Assembly: GCF_900198605.1 (NCBI RefSeq)
Contig: NZ_FZPJ01000009.1
Location: 35,556-99,555 of the forward strand
DNA: 64,000 nt
Source: Helicobacter mesocricetorum
GTDB taxonomy: Bacteria; Campylobacterota; Campylobacteria; Campylobacterales; Helicobacteraceae
Direction of reading: 5' to 3'
Shown: one piece after another, positions 28,498 to 38,035 of the stretch
How positions within the stretch are numbered: the first letter of the stretch is position 1
How the letters are laid out: every line of letters starts with the position of its first letter
Position numbers and translations under genes: made by a program
The notes under the pieces: generated by a model
What the model was told of the DNA's origin: nothing
Seen by the model: only the letters and a program-made list of their open reading frames with translations
Databases searched by the model: none

Positions 28498-29415
28498 ATG
28501 AAGGAAGCAAAATCAATCTGGATGGATGGAGAGATTGTTCCTTGGTCTGAAGCAAAAGTGCATATCTTAACTCATACTTTGCATTATGGCAATGGCGTGT
28601 TTGAAGGAACTAGAGCTTATAAGACTGATAAGGGAATGGCAATTTTTCGTCTCAAAGAGCATACTAAAAGACTTTTAAATTCAGCAAAAATTGTTGCAAT
28701 CCAAACCCCCTTTACGCAAGAAGTGCTAGAGAAAGCCCAAATTGAACTTTTAAGGGATAATCATTTTACAAGTAATGCTTATATTAGACCTTTGATTTAT
28801 CTAGGTTATGGTGTAATGGGTGTTTATCACAAACAAGCTCCTGTTAAAGTTGCTATTGCTGCTTGGGAATGGGGAGCTTATTTGGGTGATGAAGGTTTGC
28901 AAAATGGTATTGCCATTAAAACTTCTTCTTATACAAGAAATTCTGCTAGATCTCATTTTGGTAAAGCAAAAGCTGTGGGGAATTATCTTAATTCTCAAAT
29001 GGCAAAGTTTGAAGCTATTGAATGTGGTTATGAGGAAGCTTTGCTTTTAGATGATTGTGGAATGGTGGCTGAAGGAAGTGGGGAATGCTTTTTTATTATA
29101 AGAGATGGGGAAATTATTACCCCTCCTCATGATTCTTCTTTGGAATCTATTACCCAAAATTCTGTTATTACTCTTGCAAGAGATTTAGGATTTAAGGTAA
29201 TTGAGCGCAATATTACACGCGATGAGGTTTATATTGCCGATGAGGCATTTTTTACTGGAACTGCTGCTGAGATTACTCCCATTTCGCGATTAGATAGTCG
29301 CATTATCGGAAATGGTGGGAGAGGGAGAATAACAAAAATCCTTCAAGAATCTTTTTTTGATATTGTTTATGGACGCAATTCAAAATATAGCCATTGGCTA
29401 ACTTATGTTGATTAA
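28498..29415 (+). CDS. ilvE: Branched-chain amino acid aminotransferase
   Basis: Fold type IV PLP aminotransferase for leucine, isoleucine and valine. 305 residues, normal for the family. Starts with IWMDGEIVPWSEAKVHILTH, then LHYGNGVFEGTRAY. The PLP lysine is in SHFGKAKAVGNYLNS (about residue 159), and EEALLLDDCGMVAEGSGECFF and FFTGTAAEITPI follow. It is next to an SPFH protein gene, as in Campylobacter. Confidence 0.96.
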   Translation: MKEAKSIWMDGEIVPWSEAKVHILTHTLHYGNGVFEGTRAYKTDKGMAIFRLKEHTKRLLNSAKIVAIQTPFTQEVLEKAQIELLRDNHFTSNAYIRPLIYLGYGVMGVYHKQAPVKVAIAAWEWGAYLGDEGLQNGIAIKTSSYTRNSARSHFGKAKAVGNYLNSQMAKFEAIECGYEEALLLDDCGMVAEGSGECFFIIRDGEIITPPHDSSLESITQNSVITLARDLGFKVIERNITRDEVYIADEAFFTGTAAEITPISRLDSRIIGNGGRGRITKILQESFFDIVYGRNSKYSHWLTYVD

Positions 29416-29427
29416 GAGAGGTTATTT

Positions 29428-30504
29428 ATGCCAATTGATTTAAATGAGCATTTAAGACAGAAAAATAAAAATTATAAATCCCAGCAAGAAAATGGAGGGA
29501 ATGGTAATAATGGTGGAGGCAATCGTAATTTTCAAAACTACTCCAAAATGCCATCTTTTAATATGCCAAGTGGTAAGAAAATGGCAGCAATTTATGTGCT
29601 AATTATTTTGATTGTTTTATTGTTCTTACTTAAACCTTTTGCGATTATTAATAGTGGTGAAGTAGGGGTAAAAATTACTACAGGGGAGTTTAGTCCTACC
29701 CCATTACAACCGGGTATTCATTTTTTTATCCCGGGAATTCAGAGGATTATTCCTGTTAATACTAAAGTTAGAATTGCTGAATTTATAAGTGCCGAAGCTT
29801 CTATTTTTAGAGGTAGAGATGAAGGAAGTTTGAAAAATCAAGCTATTAATGTTTTGGATTCACGGGGCTTATCTGTTTCAGTGGAATTAGCAGTCCAATA
29901 TCGCTTAGATCCTCTAAGTGTGCCTCAAACAATAGCAACTTGGGGGCAGAATTGGGAAGAGAGAATCATTACCCCTGTTATCCGTGAGATAGTGCGTAAT
30001 GTTGTAGGGAGTTTTCCAGCTGAAGAATTACCCACAAAACGTAATGAAATTGCTGCCCTTATTGACCAAAAATTTAGAGAAAACATTGAGGGCTTAAAGA
30101 ATCGTCCCGTAGAGTTAGTCTCTATCCAATTAACAGAAATAGTCCTTCCTATTGCCATTAAAGAGCAAATTGAACGCGTGCAAGTAGCAAGACAAGAGGC
30201 AGAGAGGGCAAGATATGAAGTGGAGAGAGCAAAACAAGAGGCAGAGAAAAAGGCTGCTTTAGCTAAGGGGGTTGCAGATGCTACAATCATAGAAGCCGAT
30301 GCACAAGCAAGGGCAAATAGGCTTATTAGCCAAAGCTTAAATGGCTCTCTTTTGCAATTACGACAAATTGAAGTGCAAGGTAAATTCAATGAAGCCTTGC
30401 AAGTTAATAAGGATGCAAAGATTTTCTTAACTCCCGGTGGTGCTACTCCTAATATTTGGCTGGATTCTAAAGATACACAAAGAGCAACCTCCATAGGGCA
30501 GTAG
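29428..30504 (+). CDS. SPFH/prohibitin-domain membrane protein
   Basis: 358 residues. An Asn/Gly-rich cytoplasmic N-terminus (about 15-45) precedes one transmembrane helix (IYVLIILIVLLFLLKPFAI, about 54-72). The SPFH domain follows (EVGVKITTGEF...), then an Ala/Glu-rich coiled coil (VARQEAERARYEVERAKQEA) and a short tail. SPFH proteins form large membrane rings and often control AAA proteases such as FtsH or organise membrane domains. Role here inferred from family. Twelve bases after ilvE. Confidence 0.9.
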   Translation: MPIDLNEHLRQKNKNYKSQQENGGNGNNGGGNRNFQNYSKMPSFNMPSGKKMAAIYVLIILIVLLFLLKPFAIINSGEVGVKITTGEFSPTPLQPGIHFFIPGIQRIIPVNTKVRIAEFISAEASIFRGRDEGSLKNQAINVLDSRGLSVSVELAVQYRLDPLSVPQTIATWGQNWEERIITPVIREIVRNVVGSFPAEELPTKRNEIAALIDQKFRENIEGLKNRPVELVSIQLTEIVLPIAIKEQIERVQVARQEAERARYEVERAKQEAEKKAALAKGVADATIIEADAQARANRLISQSLNGSLLQLRQIEVQGKFNEALQVNKDAKIFLTPGGATPNIWLDSKDTQRATSIGQ

Positions 30505-30506
30505 CA

Positions 30507-31184
30507 GTGAAAGATTTAGAAACAATTGCTTGGGATAAACTCAATGGCTTAATTCCAGCGATTATACAAGATTATGCAAGCAAAGAAGTTTTAATGTTGG
30601 CTTTTATGAACAAAGAAGCATTAGAGCTTAGTTTAAGCACAGGTTATGCGCATTTTTACTCCCGCTCTAAAGAGAGAATTTGGAAGAAAGGCGAACAAAG
30701 CGGACATATACAAAAGATTCATCAAATTTTTTTAGATTGTGATAAAGATAGTGTTTTATTAGAAGTGGAACAAGTAGGTGTGGCTTGTCATACGGGCAAT
30801 AAAACTTGCTTTTTTAAGCCTTTAAAGGGTTCTTCTTCTGTTTGTGAAACCCTGAATACGCATCTTATTTATGGAGTTGTCGATAGGCTTTATCATATAC
30901 TTTTAGAAAGAAAAGATGCGGATTCTAAGACTTCTTATACCGCTTCTCTTTATCAAAAGGGTGAAAATACCATCGCAAAAAAAATCCTTGAAGAAGCAGC
31001 GGAGTTTGGATTTTCTATAAAAGATAAAAACAAAGAAGACATTGTTTATGAGGCGGCAGATTTGCTTTATCATTCGTTAGTAGGACTTGCGTATTGTGAT
31101 GTGAATCCAGATTTAATTAGACAAGAGCTTATAAGACGTTTTGGCTTAAGCGGAATAAAAGAGAAGCAATCAAGGAGTCAATGA
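30507..31184 (+). CDS. hisIE: Bifunctional phosphoribosyl-AMP cyclohydrolase / phosphoribosyl-ATP pyrophosphatase
   Basis: Second and third steps of histidine biosynthesis in one protein of 225 residues. N-terminal cyclohydrolase: LMLAFMNKEALELSL, HFYSRSKERIWKKGE, DCDKDSVLLEV and the zinc cysteines in VACHTGNKTCF. C-terminal pyrophosphatase: EEAAEFGFSIKDKNKEDIVYEAADLLYHSLV. GTG start at 30507, two bases after the SPFH stop. Complements hisC at 15-16 kb. Confidence 0.95.
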   Translation: MKDLETIAWDKLNGLIPAIIQDYASKEVLMLAFMNKEALELSLSTGYAHFYSRSKERIWKKGEQSGHIQKIHQIFLDCDKDSVLLEVEQVGVACHTGNKTCFFKPLKGSSSVCETLNTHLIYGVVDRLYHILLERKDADSKTSYTASLYQKGENTIAKKILEEAAEFGFSIKDKNKEDIVYEAADLLYHSLVGLAYCDVNPDLIRQELIRRFGLSGIKEKQSRSQ

Positions 31185-31188
31185 GTTT

Positions 31189-31728
31189 ATGGATATTGCT
31201 TCGCTCAAAGCCATTATTGCTTCTTTTATTGATTTTTTTGATTATTTTTCTCTACCGGATTATTTGCTATTAACCAGTGGATTTTTGGTGCTTTTGCTTT
31301 TATTATTGTTGTTTATTGCATTGCGTTCTTATCCTGTGGTAGCTTTTGTAGTATTTTTGGCTGGTTTGATTTTGTTATTTTTATCTCCGTTGATTTATCA
31401 AGTCTTAATGGAGGATATTATTAGAAAGACTGAAATTACTCTTAAATTTAATCACAAGATGCACTATGATGATACTTATTTTATAGAAGGAAGTCTTGTT
31501 AATAAAGGAATCATTAAATTTAGGGGTTGTGTTATTTCAGTGAATTTTATCCCTAAGGGTGTTAAAAAACTGCAAAGCCTAAGATATGAGGTTAAACCAA
31601 TCCATAGGCATTTGCAGGTTTATAAAAATCCTTTAAATATTGATGAGCAGTTAGATTTTAAGATTCTTATCCCATCTCCTAACACGAAAGTTTTATACTA
31701 TTTAAACACAAAAGGTAGTTGTTATTGA
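31189..31728 (+). CDS. DUF2393-like membrane protein
   Basis: 179 residues with two close hydrophobic segments (about 25-45 and 48-75) followed by a roughly 100-residue soluble domain with beta character (EITLKFNHKMHYDDTYFIEGSLVNKG). It resembles the DUF2393 proteins that I associate with Helicobacter and Campylobacter; no function is known to me. An AAGGAG site lies 11 bases before the ATG. The stop overlaps the pdxA start (TTGA), so they are coupled. Confidence 0.75.
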   Translation: MDIASLKAIIASFIDFFDYFSLPDYLLLTSGFLVLLLLLLLFIALRSYPVVAFVVFLAGLILLFLSPLIYQVLMEDIIRKTEITLKFNHKMHYDDTYFIEGSLVNKGIIKFRGCVISVNFIPKGVKKLQSLRYEVKPIHRHLQVYKNPLNIDEQLDFKILIPSPNTKVLYYLNTKGSCY

Positions 31729-32648
31729 TAAAAATTGCTATTAGTGTTGGAGATATTAATGGGGTGGGTTTAGAGATTTTATTAAAAAGTCATAAGAAAA
31801 TTTCAAAAATTTGCAAACCTATTTATTGTGTCGATAAGAAACTCTTAGGACAAGCCGCAGAGGTTTTAAAGCTAAAAATTCCTAAGAAACTCTGCTGTAT
31901 CACTCCTTGCTCTCCTATACCCCATATTCAACCTGCGTGTGTTACTAAGGAGAGTGGAGAATATTCTTATGCAAGTTTTTTAAAGGCTTTAGAATTAGTA
32001 AGGGAAAAGAAAGTGCAAGCTATTACAACCTTGCCTATTCACAAAAAAGCTTGGCAGTTAGCTAATATCCCCTATGCAGGACATACCGAAGCCCTTAGAG
32101 ATATTTTCAAGCAAGAAGTGATTATGGTTTTGGGGTGTAAGAAGCTATATATGGCTCTTTTTAGTGATCATATTCCTTTAAAAGAAGTTTCAGGGAAAAT
32201 AACTTTTGAATCTTTGTTGAATTTTTTATTGCAGTTGGCTCCTTTTATCCATAAGCCACCTTGTGGGGTTTTGGGGTTAAACCCTCACGCCGGAGATTTT
32301 GGTGTATTGGGGGATGAAGAGGAGGTTATTGGACAAGCTATTAAAAAAGCGAATGCTCTAATAGGCGAAGAAAGATTCATAGGTCCTTTAGTGCCAGATA
32401 CCGCATTTATTGATAAGCATTGGAATTATTATGTAGCTATGTATCACGATCAAGGATTAATTCCGCTTAAAATGCTTTATTTTAAAGATAGTATTAATCT
32501 CACATTGAATTTGCCCTTTATTCGCACATCAGTTGATCACGGGACTGCTTTTGATATTGCTTATTGTAATAAGGCATATACTAAAAGCTATATCAATGCC
32601 ATTAAGGAAGCAATAAAATATAGTTTTCCTAAAAAATCTTCTTTTTAA
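31725..32648 (+). CDS. pdxA: 4-hydroxythreonine-4-phosphate dehydrogenase
   Basis: Pyridoxal phosphate synthesis by the DXP-dependent route, which also depends on dxs in this window. 307 residues from a TTG at 31725 that overlaps the preceding stop as TTGA; the frame opens 2 codons earlier. IAISVGDINGVGLEI, the metal His in PYAGHTEALRD, NPHAGDFGVLGDEE and AMYHDQGLIPLKML are the family hallmarks. The usual Campylobacter/Helicobacter partner pdxJ is not adjacent. Confidence 0.94.
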   Translation: MIKIAISVGDINGVGLEILLKSHKKISKICKPIYCVDKKLLGQAAEVLKLKIPKKLCCITPCSPIPHIQPACVTKESGEYSYASFLKALELVREKKVQAITTLPIHKKAWQLANIPYAGHTEALRDIFKQEVIMVLGCKKLYMALFSDHIPLKEVSGKITFESLLNFLLQLAPFIHKPPCGVLGLNPHAGDFGVLGDEEEVIGQAIKKANALIGEERFIGPLVPDTAFIDKHWNYYVAMYHDQGLIPLKMLYFKDSINLTLNLPFIRTSVDHGTAFDIAYCNKAYTKSYINAIKEAIKYSFPKKSSF

Positions 32649-32892
32649 TGGTTGTGGGTGGCTTAAGATTCTTATAGCATAAAAAGGAAGGGATAAGATA
32701 TAAAACATTAAAATAACAGAAAGTATCCAAAATGAATACAAGTGATCATTAATGTTGCTTGAAGATTGATTGGTAATTTGTATTAAAGATATATCTATTG
32801 CTAATGCGTGGAACTAAGGGATATTTTGTTATATTTATGGTCTTGGTTGGAGAATTGGTTTTTAAGTGGAATACTATTTGAAGTGAGGTGTT

Positions 32893-35187
32893 ATGGAGGA
32901 GTTAGAGGAGTTTTTCAAAGAAGTATATCCTTTGAAGAATCTATATATTATTGATTCTAATCTTGAAAGTAGTAGCGATAGAGTAGCCATTCTTTTAAGC
33001 TTGGATGCCAAGAATTTTGCTATTTTTTGGGAAGTTCCTGTTTTATTACAAATTTATAAACGATACTTAAAAGAAACTATAAGCTATAAATTGATTTTAC
33101 AAGTGCAGTTTGGGTTGTGTTTGCAATTACAGCAAGAAAGTGTTTCTAAAGAATTTGTAGAAACTATTTTGGCGAAATTTAATATTCTAAACCAAAAAGG
33201 ATTGATTGAAAATAAACATTTTTTAAAAATGCAAGGTTTTCTTCAAGCTATCTTAGACAATAAAAGCAATGCTAAAGAGCCTAAAGTAAAATCTTCTATG
33301 GAGTTTCAAAATTTCTTTGATGAAAGCTTAGAGATTCTACAAAATCAAGCTAAAAAGATAGTAGCTAGTGATAGCACTATGGAAAAAGAATTTGAAGTTT
33401 TACTCCAAAGAGCAAAGAATAGACATTTTTCTATCGGGGTAAGTGGAGTTTTAAGCTCTGGTAAAAGCACGCTTTTAAATGCTTTATTGGGTAAGGAGAT
33501 TTTAGGGAGTTCAACGATCCCAGAGACTGCAAGTTTAACGATTTTAAAATATGGTGCAACATCTTATGCAGAAGTTACTTTTTGGAATAAAAGAGAATGG
33601 GAACTTCTCCAACAAACTTTTGATTTAGAGATTTTAAATGCGTTAAAAGCTATCCCTAAATTTACACAAAGCCTACAAGAACATATATTACAAGATTCTA
33701 AGAATATGCGGATTTCTTTAGAAGAATTGCCTGTTTTTACCTCCGCTAACCATAAAGATAAATTATGTAATTTAGTAAAAACTATTACCCTCTTTACGCC
33801 TTTAGAGATTTTAAAAAATAATGTAGAAATTGTGGATACTCCTGGTCTTGATGATCCTATTGTCCAAAGGGAGGAGATTACTAAGAATTACATTAAAAAA
33901 TGTGATTTGCTAATTCACGCTATGAATGCTTCACAAAGTGCTACACAATTGGATATGGATTTTATTTTGCAAACTTTAGAAACTACCAATATCTCCAGAC
34001 TTTTGATTGTTTTAACGCACGCTGATTTGTTGGAGCAGAAAGAATTATATGCAGCTTTGGAATATACTCAAGAGAGCGTTAAAAAGCAGCTTTTAGAGGT
34101 TATAGATAAAGAAGGATTTGATTTGTTTATGGAACGTTTAGACTTTATTTATCTCTCTAGCTATCCTGCTTTGTTATCCCAAATAGATCCTAAGAAAGCT
34201 AGTGAATTAGGGTATAGTTTAGAATCCTCTAATTTTCAAGCTTTTAAAGATTATCTTAATCAAACTCTTTTAGGGCAAGATAGTTTTCAATCTAAGGATA
34301 TTATTTATGCGCTTACGCAAGGATTTATAAAGATTGTTAAACAATATAAAACCTACTTGTCGTTGCAAAAAGAATTGCTATTTGCAACAGAAGATAAAAT
34401 GCAAAAAGTTCTTTTAGAAGCAAAAGAGGAGAAACGAAAGGCTTTAGAATCTTATAGGCTAAAAGAGCAAAATTTGCAAGAATCCAAAGGGCAAATGCAA
34501 GAATATTTAAAGAGCTTAAAAATATTCCTTACGCAAAAATTAGAGGAAGCGCAAAATATCCTTATCCAAAGACTCTTTGATGATATAATGTATGATTATC
34601 AAAAAAACAAGATTCCAAGCAATGAGAGACTAGAGAATATTTTAAACCAAGGATTAAAGGATTTTTTAGTGGATATTTTGCGCCAATACCAGCAAAATTT
34701 GGCTAAAAAAATTCTTCAGATTCAAAATAAAATGCAGATTTTAAAAGATGAACAACAACTCATAAAGTTTCATTGGAATGAAAGTGTGTTAATAAAGACA
34801 AAAAAGCAAATTTTAAACCCTATTATCACCCAACTCCCCCAATATAATAAGAATCAACCAAGTTTGCTTTTAGAGATGTTGCATTCAGTATTTAAAGTAG
34901 GATTTGAAAGCTTTATTGAAGATATTTTAACGCAAAGTTATAGTCTTCAAGACGAACTTATTTTAAGGTTTGATAATACTTTAAAAGATGTTTTTGATGC
35001 AATGAGTAAAGATATAGCTACAAAAGATGAAATTTTGAATAAATCTTTAAGTGAAAATAAATTTACCCAAGAACAGAAGGCATTAAAGCACAAAGAGTTT
35101 AATACCCTAGAGGAACTTCTTGATGAATCTTTAGAGATTTTTAGGGCGTTGCAAATCTATGCAACAAGGAGTAAAGGCTATGCTTGA
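32893..35187 (+). CDS. Dynamin-like GTPase 1 (large bacterial dynamin family)
   Basis: 764 residues. After an N-terminal helical region of about 180 residues comes a dynamin-type GTPase domain: P-loop GVLSSGKSTLLNALLG (about 184-199), switch I Thr region STIPETASLTIL, G3 DTPGLDDP (about 313), G4 LTHADLL (about 374). A long helical stalk follows (about 480-760) with heptad-like segments. The sequence fits the first member of the Campylobacter Cj0411/Cj0412 dynamin pair, known to assemble as a hetero-oligomer that tethers membranes. It overlaps the second member by 8 bases. The preceding 240 bases hold only a weak TACTAT -10-like box. Confidence 0.9.
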   Translation: MEELEEFFKEVYPLKNLYIIDSNLESSSDRVAILLSLDAKNFAIFWEVPVLLQIYKRYLKETISYKLILQVQFGLCLQLQQESVSKEFVETILAKFNILNQKGLIENKHFLKMQGFLQAILDNKSNAKEPKVKSSMEFQNFFDESLEILQNQAKKIVASDSTMEKEFEVLLQRAKNRHFSIGVSGVLSSGKSTLLNALLGKEILGSSTIPETASLTILKYGATSYAEVTFWNKREWELLQQTFDLEILNALKAIPKFTQSLQEHILQDSKNMRISLEELPVFTSANHKDKLCNLVKTITLFTPLEILKNNVEIVDTPGLDDPIVQREEITKNYIKKCDLLIHAMNASQSATQLDMDFILQTLETTNISRLLIVLTHADLLEQKELYAALEYTQESVKKQLLEVIDKEGFDLFMERLDFIYLSSYPALLSQIDPKKASELGYSLESSNFQAFKDYLNQTLLGQDSFQSKDIIYALTQGFIKIVKQYKTYLSLQKELLFATEDKMQKVLLEAKEEKRKALESYRLKEQNLQESKGQMQEYLKSLKIFLTQKLEEAQNILIQRLFDDIMYDYQKNKIPSNERLENILNQGLKDFLVDILRQYQQNLAKKILQIQNKMQILKDEQQLIKFHWNESVLIKTKKQILNPIITQLPQYNKNQPSLLLEMLHSVFKVGFESFIEDILTQSYSLQDELILRFDNTLKDVFDAMSKDIATKDEILNKSLSENKFTQEQKALKHKEFNTLEELLDESLEIFRALQIYATRSKGYA

Positions 35188-37204
35188 AGTTTATATGCAA
35201 CAATGCCAAGAGATTTTAGAGGCAAATGCCAAAAAGACTCCTTTGCAAAAATTTATTTTTGAGATTTGTGAAAACTTAAATCCTAATGATTATTCTTTAG
35301 AGTTTATCCAGCAATTGCAAAATCAGCCTAAAGAGCCTTTGCAAATTGCTGTTATAGGACAATTTTCAAGTGGCAAAAGCACTTTTTTAAATGCGCTTTT
35401 AGGACAAAGTATTTTGCCAACAGGTGTTACCCCTATTACTTCTAAAGTCTGTAAAATCTGCTATGGAGATGAGTATATCTTAGAGGTTTTATATAAAGAT
35501 GGTAGGAGGTTTTTGCACGATGTTGAATTCTTTCAATCTCTAGGTAGGCAAAATTCTGAAGATGTGGATTATTTTTGCCTTTATGCTCCTCTTTTATTCC
35601 TTAAGGGTATGAATTTTTTAGATACTCCGGGTTTCAACTCTCAAAATTCTGAAGACACTTTAGTAACGCAGAGGATATTAGAAAATGTTGATGGGATTAT
35701 TTGGCTAACTTTAATTGACAATGCAGGAAAAAATAGTGAAAAACTTTTGTTAAAAGAGACGATAAAGCATTATGCACAAAAAAGTCTTTGCGTGCTTAAC
35801 CAAAAAGACAGATTGAAAAATGAAGAAGAGATACAAATAAGCGTAGCTTATGCACAAAATGCTTTTGAAGGGATTTTTGCTAAAATCATTCCTGTGTCGG
35901 CTAAAGAAGCTTTAAAGGCGAGATTGAACACTGAAAAGAAAATTTTAGAGAGCTTTTTTTTAAAAATTAGTCATCATATTACCAATTCCCCAAAAACTCA
36001 AGAATCTTTGGATCTTTTTGAAGATTATTATAAGAAAAAAAAGGAAGGTATTGAAAAAGAAATTTCTTCTTTAAAAGAAAATGAGAGCTTAATGGAGGAG
36101 TCTAATATGCCTTTAATTTTTGATTTTTTTAACGAAATTATTAAGCCACAAGCCAATATTACAAAGGAATATGGTGTTTTAAGGAAGCTTAAAGAAATGC
36201 ATATAAGGTTGCATTTGCAATATCATAAAATTTATCTTTGTTATGGAAAGTTGCAAAAAATTCTAAACAATCATTATGAAAATACTTCTTTACAATGTGC
36301 TAAACATCAAGAAGAGGCGCAAAAGAAATTTAATGATATTTATAGGAGTTTAGATTTACTCCTTGATTCTTTGGCACAAAAAATTTATACCAGTTTAGAA
36401 AAGACACATTTCTCTTATGAGATAAAACAAAAAGGCATATTTACTCAAAAGATACATAAACATAGCAAAGAAGCTTTTATATTACCCCTAGAACAACTAC
36501 AAATTTCTTTGCAAAATATTGACACCCAGCTAGTGAAGGATTTTAAAGCTCTAAGTGTGCAAATTCGAAATTTCTATGGAATGATTTTAGGCTTTATTAC
36601 AGAGTTTTCTAATGCGCTTAAGGCAGAAATACAAATATGGATAAATAAGGAGATAAAAAAACAAGAAATTTATAAGTATGCCCCAAATAACCAAGCTTTA
36701 AAGGATTTGGAAGAGTTTTCACAAAACCATTACGAAAAAATTTTAGCAGACTTTTTTAGCAATGATTTAAAAGTAACTTCTTATTTGCAAAGTGAGTTAT
36801 TCTTTCTTAGTCATTTTATGAGCGTTAATTATAATAATTGCATTTTTTTAGTGCTAAATACTTTGGATTTGAAAATCAAAAATGCTTTGCAAAAATTTCA
36901 AGAAAACCCTATGGAGTTTGCACTTTTTGTCCCAACCTTAGAAAATATTCGTGAGGTTTTAAACTCGGCTTTTTGTTTTGAACAATTCCAAGCAAGGCTT
37001 TTTGGTCCTATGAATCTTTTGAAAAAAACTTATTCGCAATTTAATGCTAATCTTCAAGAGGTTGTTGAAGACAAAATAGCCAATATTGAAAGCGAGAAAT
37101 TTAAAATTAAAGAAGAAATACATACAATTTCAAAAAATTTAGGCAAAATTTCAGAGTTTTCAAAATGGAACTTAAGTTGCTTTGAAAATGCAAAGACGGA
37201 TTAA
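35180..37204 (+). CDS. Dynamin-like GTPase 2 (partner of the preceding gene)
   Basis: 674 residues. The GTPase domain starts early: P-loop GQFSSGKSTFLNALLG (about 59-74), switch I TGVTPITSKV, G3 DTPGFNSQNSED (about 147), G4 LNQKDRLK (about 206). The rest is helical with a coiled-coil region at about 295-400. Hydrophobic stretches near 450-480 and 545-570 could be the membrane paddle. I prefer ATG 35180 (AAGGAG 8 bases upstream) to ATG 35159, which lies deeper in the first gene. Two unequal dynamins encoded together match the Campylobacter DLP1/DLP2 system. Confidence 0.9.
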   Translation: MLEVYMQQCQEILEANAKKTPLQKFIFEICENLNPNDYSLEFIQQLQNQPKEPLQIAVIGQFSSGKSTFLNALLGQSILPTGVTPITSKVCKICYGDEYILEVLYKDGRRFLHDVEFFQSLGRQNSEDVDYFCLYAPLLFLKGMNFLDTPGFNSQNSEDTLVTQRILENVDGIIWLTLIDNAGKNSEKLLLKETIKHYAQKSLCVLNQKDRLKNEEEIQISVAYAQNAFEGIFAKIIPVSAKEALKARLNTEKKILESFFLKISHHITNSPKTQESLDLFEDYYKKKKEGIEKEISSLKENESLMEESNMPLIFDFFNEIIKPQANITKEYGVLRKLKEMHIRLHLQYHKIYLCYGKLQKILNNHYENTSLQCAKHQEEAQKKFNDIYRSLDLLLDSLAQKIYTSLEKTHFSYEIKQKGIFTQKIHKHSKEAFILPLEQLQISLQNIDTQLVKDFKALSVQIRNFYGMILGFITEFSNALKAEIQIWINKEIKKQEIYKYAPNNQALKDLEEFSQNHYEKILADFFSNDLKVTSYLQSELFFLSHFMSVNYNNCIFLVLNTLDLKIKNALQKFQENPMEFALFVPTLENIREVLNSAFCFEQFQARLFGPMNLLKKTYSQFNANLQEVVEDKIANIESEKFKIKEEIHTISKNLGKISEFSKWNLSCFENAKTD

Positions 37205-37215
37205 AGGATAATGGT

Positions 37216-38028
37216 ATGAAAGTAGAGCTCTTAGAGCCATACATTCAAGTTAGCATAGAAAAAGAATCACAATTTTTAAAACGGGCGGTAGATTTTGCTT
37301 ATAAGCATTTTTCAAAGGCTTATCGTTTATCAAGCTCTGTTTTAATCTTAGATGATGGAGAACGTTATAAGAAAAATTATTTTTTGAATTGGGCATATCA
37401 TGTTGCTATGCAAGATGAATGCAAGAAGCAAAGTGAGAAGTTTGAGACTATCTTAGATAGTAGTTATCTACCCATACGCATTAAAATGGTAGAAAATAGG
37501 GCGATGTTAGAGTATATTATTGTTTCTTTACAGATTCTTCAAAGCAATGTGAGTAATTCTCAAGTTTGTTTGAAACTAAATCGCTCTAATCGTTTAGCAA
37601 GACGTTATTTGACTTCATTTTTTCAAGATTTTTTAATTAGCTATACAAAAAAGGAGATTTTTTTAGATTCAAGCAGTCCTTATTTTTGGGAGAAACTTAT
37701 TACCATATTATCCGTTAAAATTATCCATAATATCGTGCTTGATTTTGATTATGAGACTTTTAAATCTCATAATACTTTTGAATGTTTTGAAGAATATTTA
37801 ACACAAGAGGAGAAAATACTTAAAAAAAGTTATAAAATTCTAGGTTGTAGTTATAATGATACTTTTGAGATTATCAAGAATCGTTATATCGAATTAGCAA
37901 AGATTTATCATCCTGATAATGTTTATGGACAAGATGGTAAAATTGTCGAGGGTTATGCAGAAAAGTTTAGGATTATCAAGGAAGCCTATGAAAATATCAA
38001 GAGCAATTTTAGAAGAGTAGCTTATTAA
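37216..38028 (+). CDS. J-domain protein
   Basis: 270 residues. The last 70 or so form a J domain (KSYKILGCSYNDTFEIIKNRY...IYHPDNV...KFRIIKEAYENIK) with the HPD motif that stimulates Hsp70 ATPase. The first 195 residues are helical with many Tyr/Phe and Lys and match no family I recognise; the layout, with the J domain at the C-terminus, recalls DjlA. It follows the dynamin pair by 11 bases, AAAGGA site present, which suggests that it recruits DnaK to that system. That link is inference. Confidence 0.82.
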   Translation: MKVELLEPYIQVSIEKESQFLKRAVDFAYKHFSKAYRLSSSVLILDDGERYKKNYFLNWAYHVAMQDECKKQSEKFETILDSSYLPIRIKMVENRAMLEYIIVSLQILQSNVSNSQVCLKLNRSNRLARRYLTSFFQDFLISYTKKEIFLDSSSPYFWEKLITILSVKIIHNIVLDFDYETFKSHNTFECFEEYLTQEEKILKKSYKILGCSYNDTFEIIKNRYIELAKIYHPDNVYGQDGKIVEGYAEKFRIIKEAYENIKSNFRRVAY

Positions 38029-38035
38029 GGAGAGT

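Noticed and set aside
32649..32892. Intergenic region before the dynamin genes as a regulatory RNA
   Set aside because: AT-rich with no strong pairing; only a weak -10-like TACTAT near its end.
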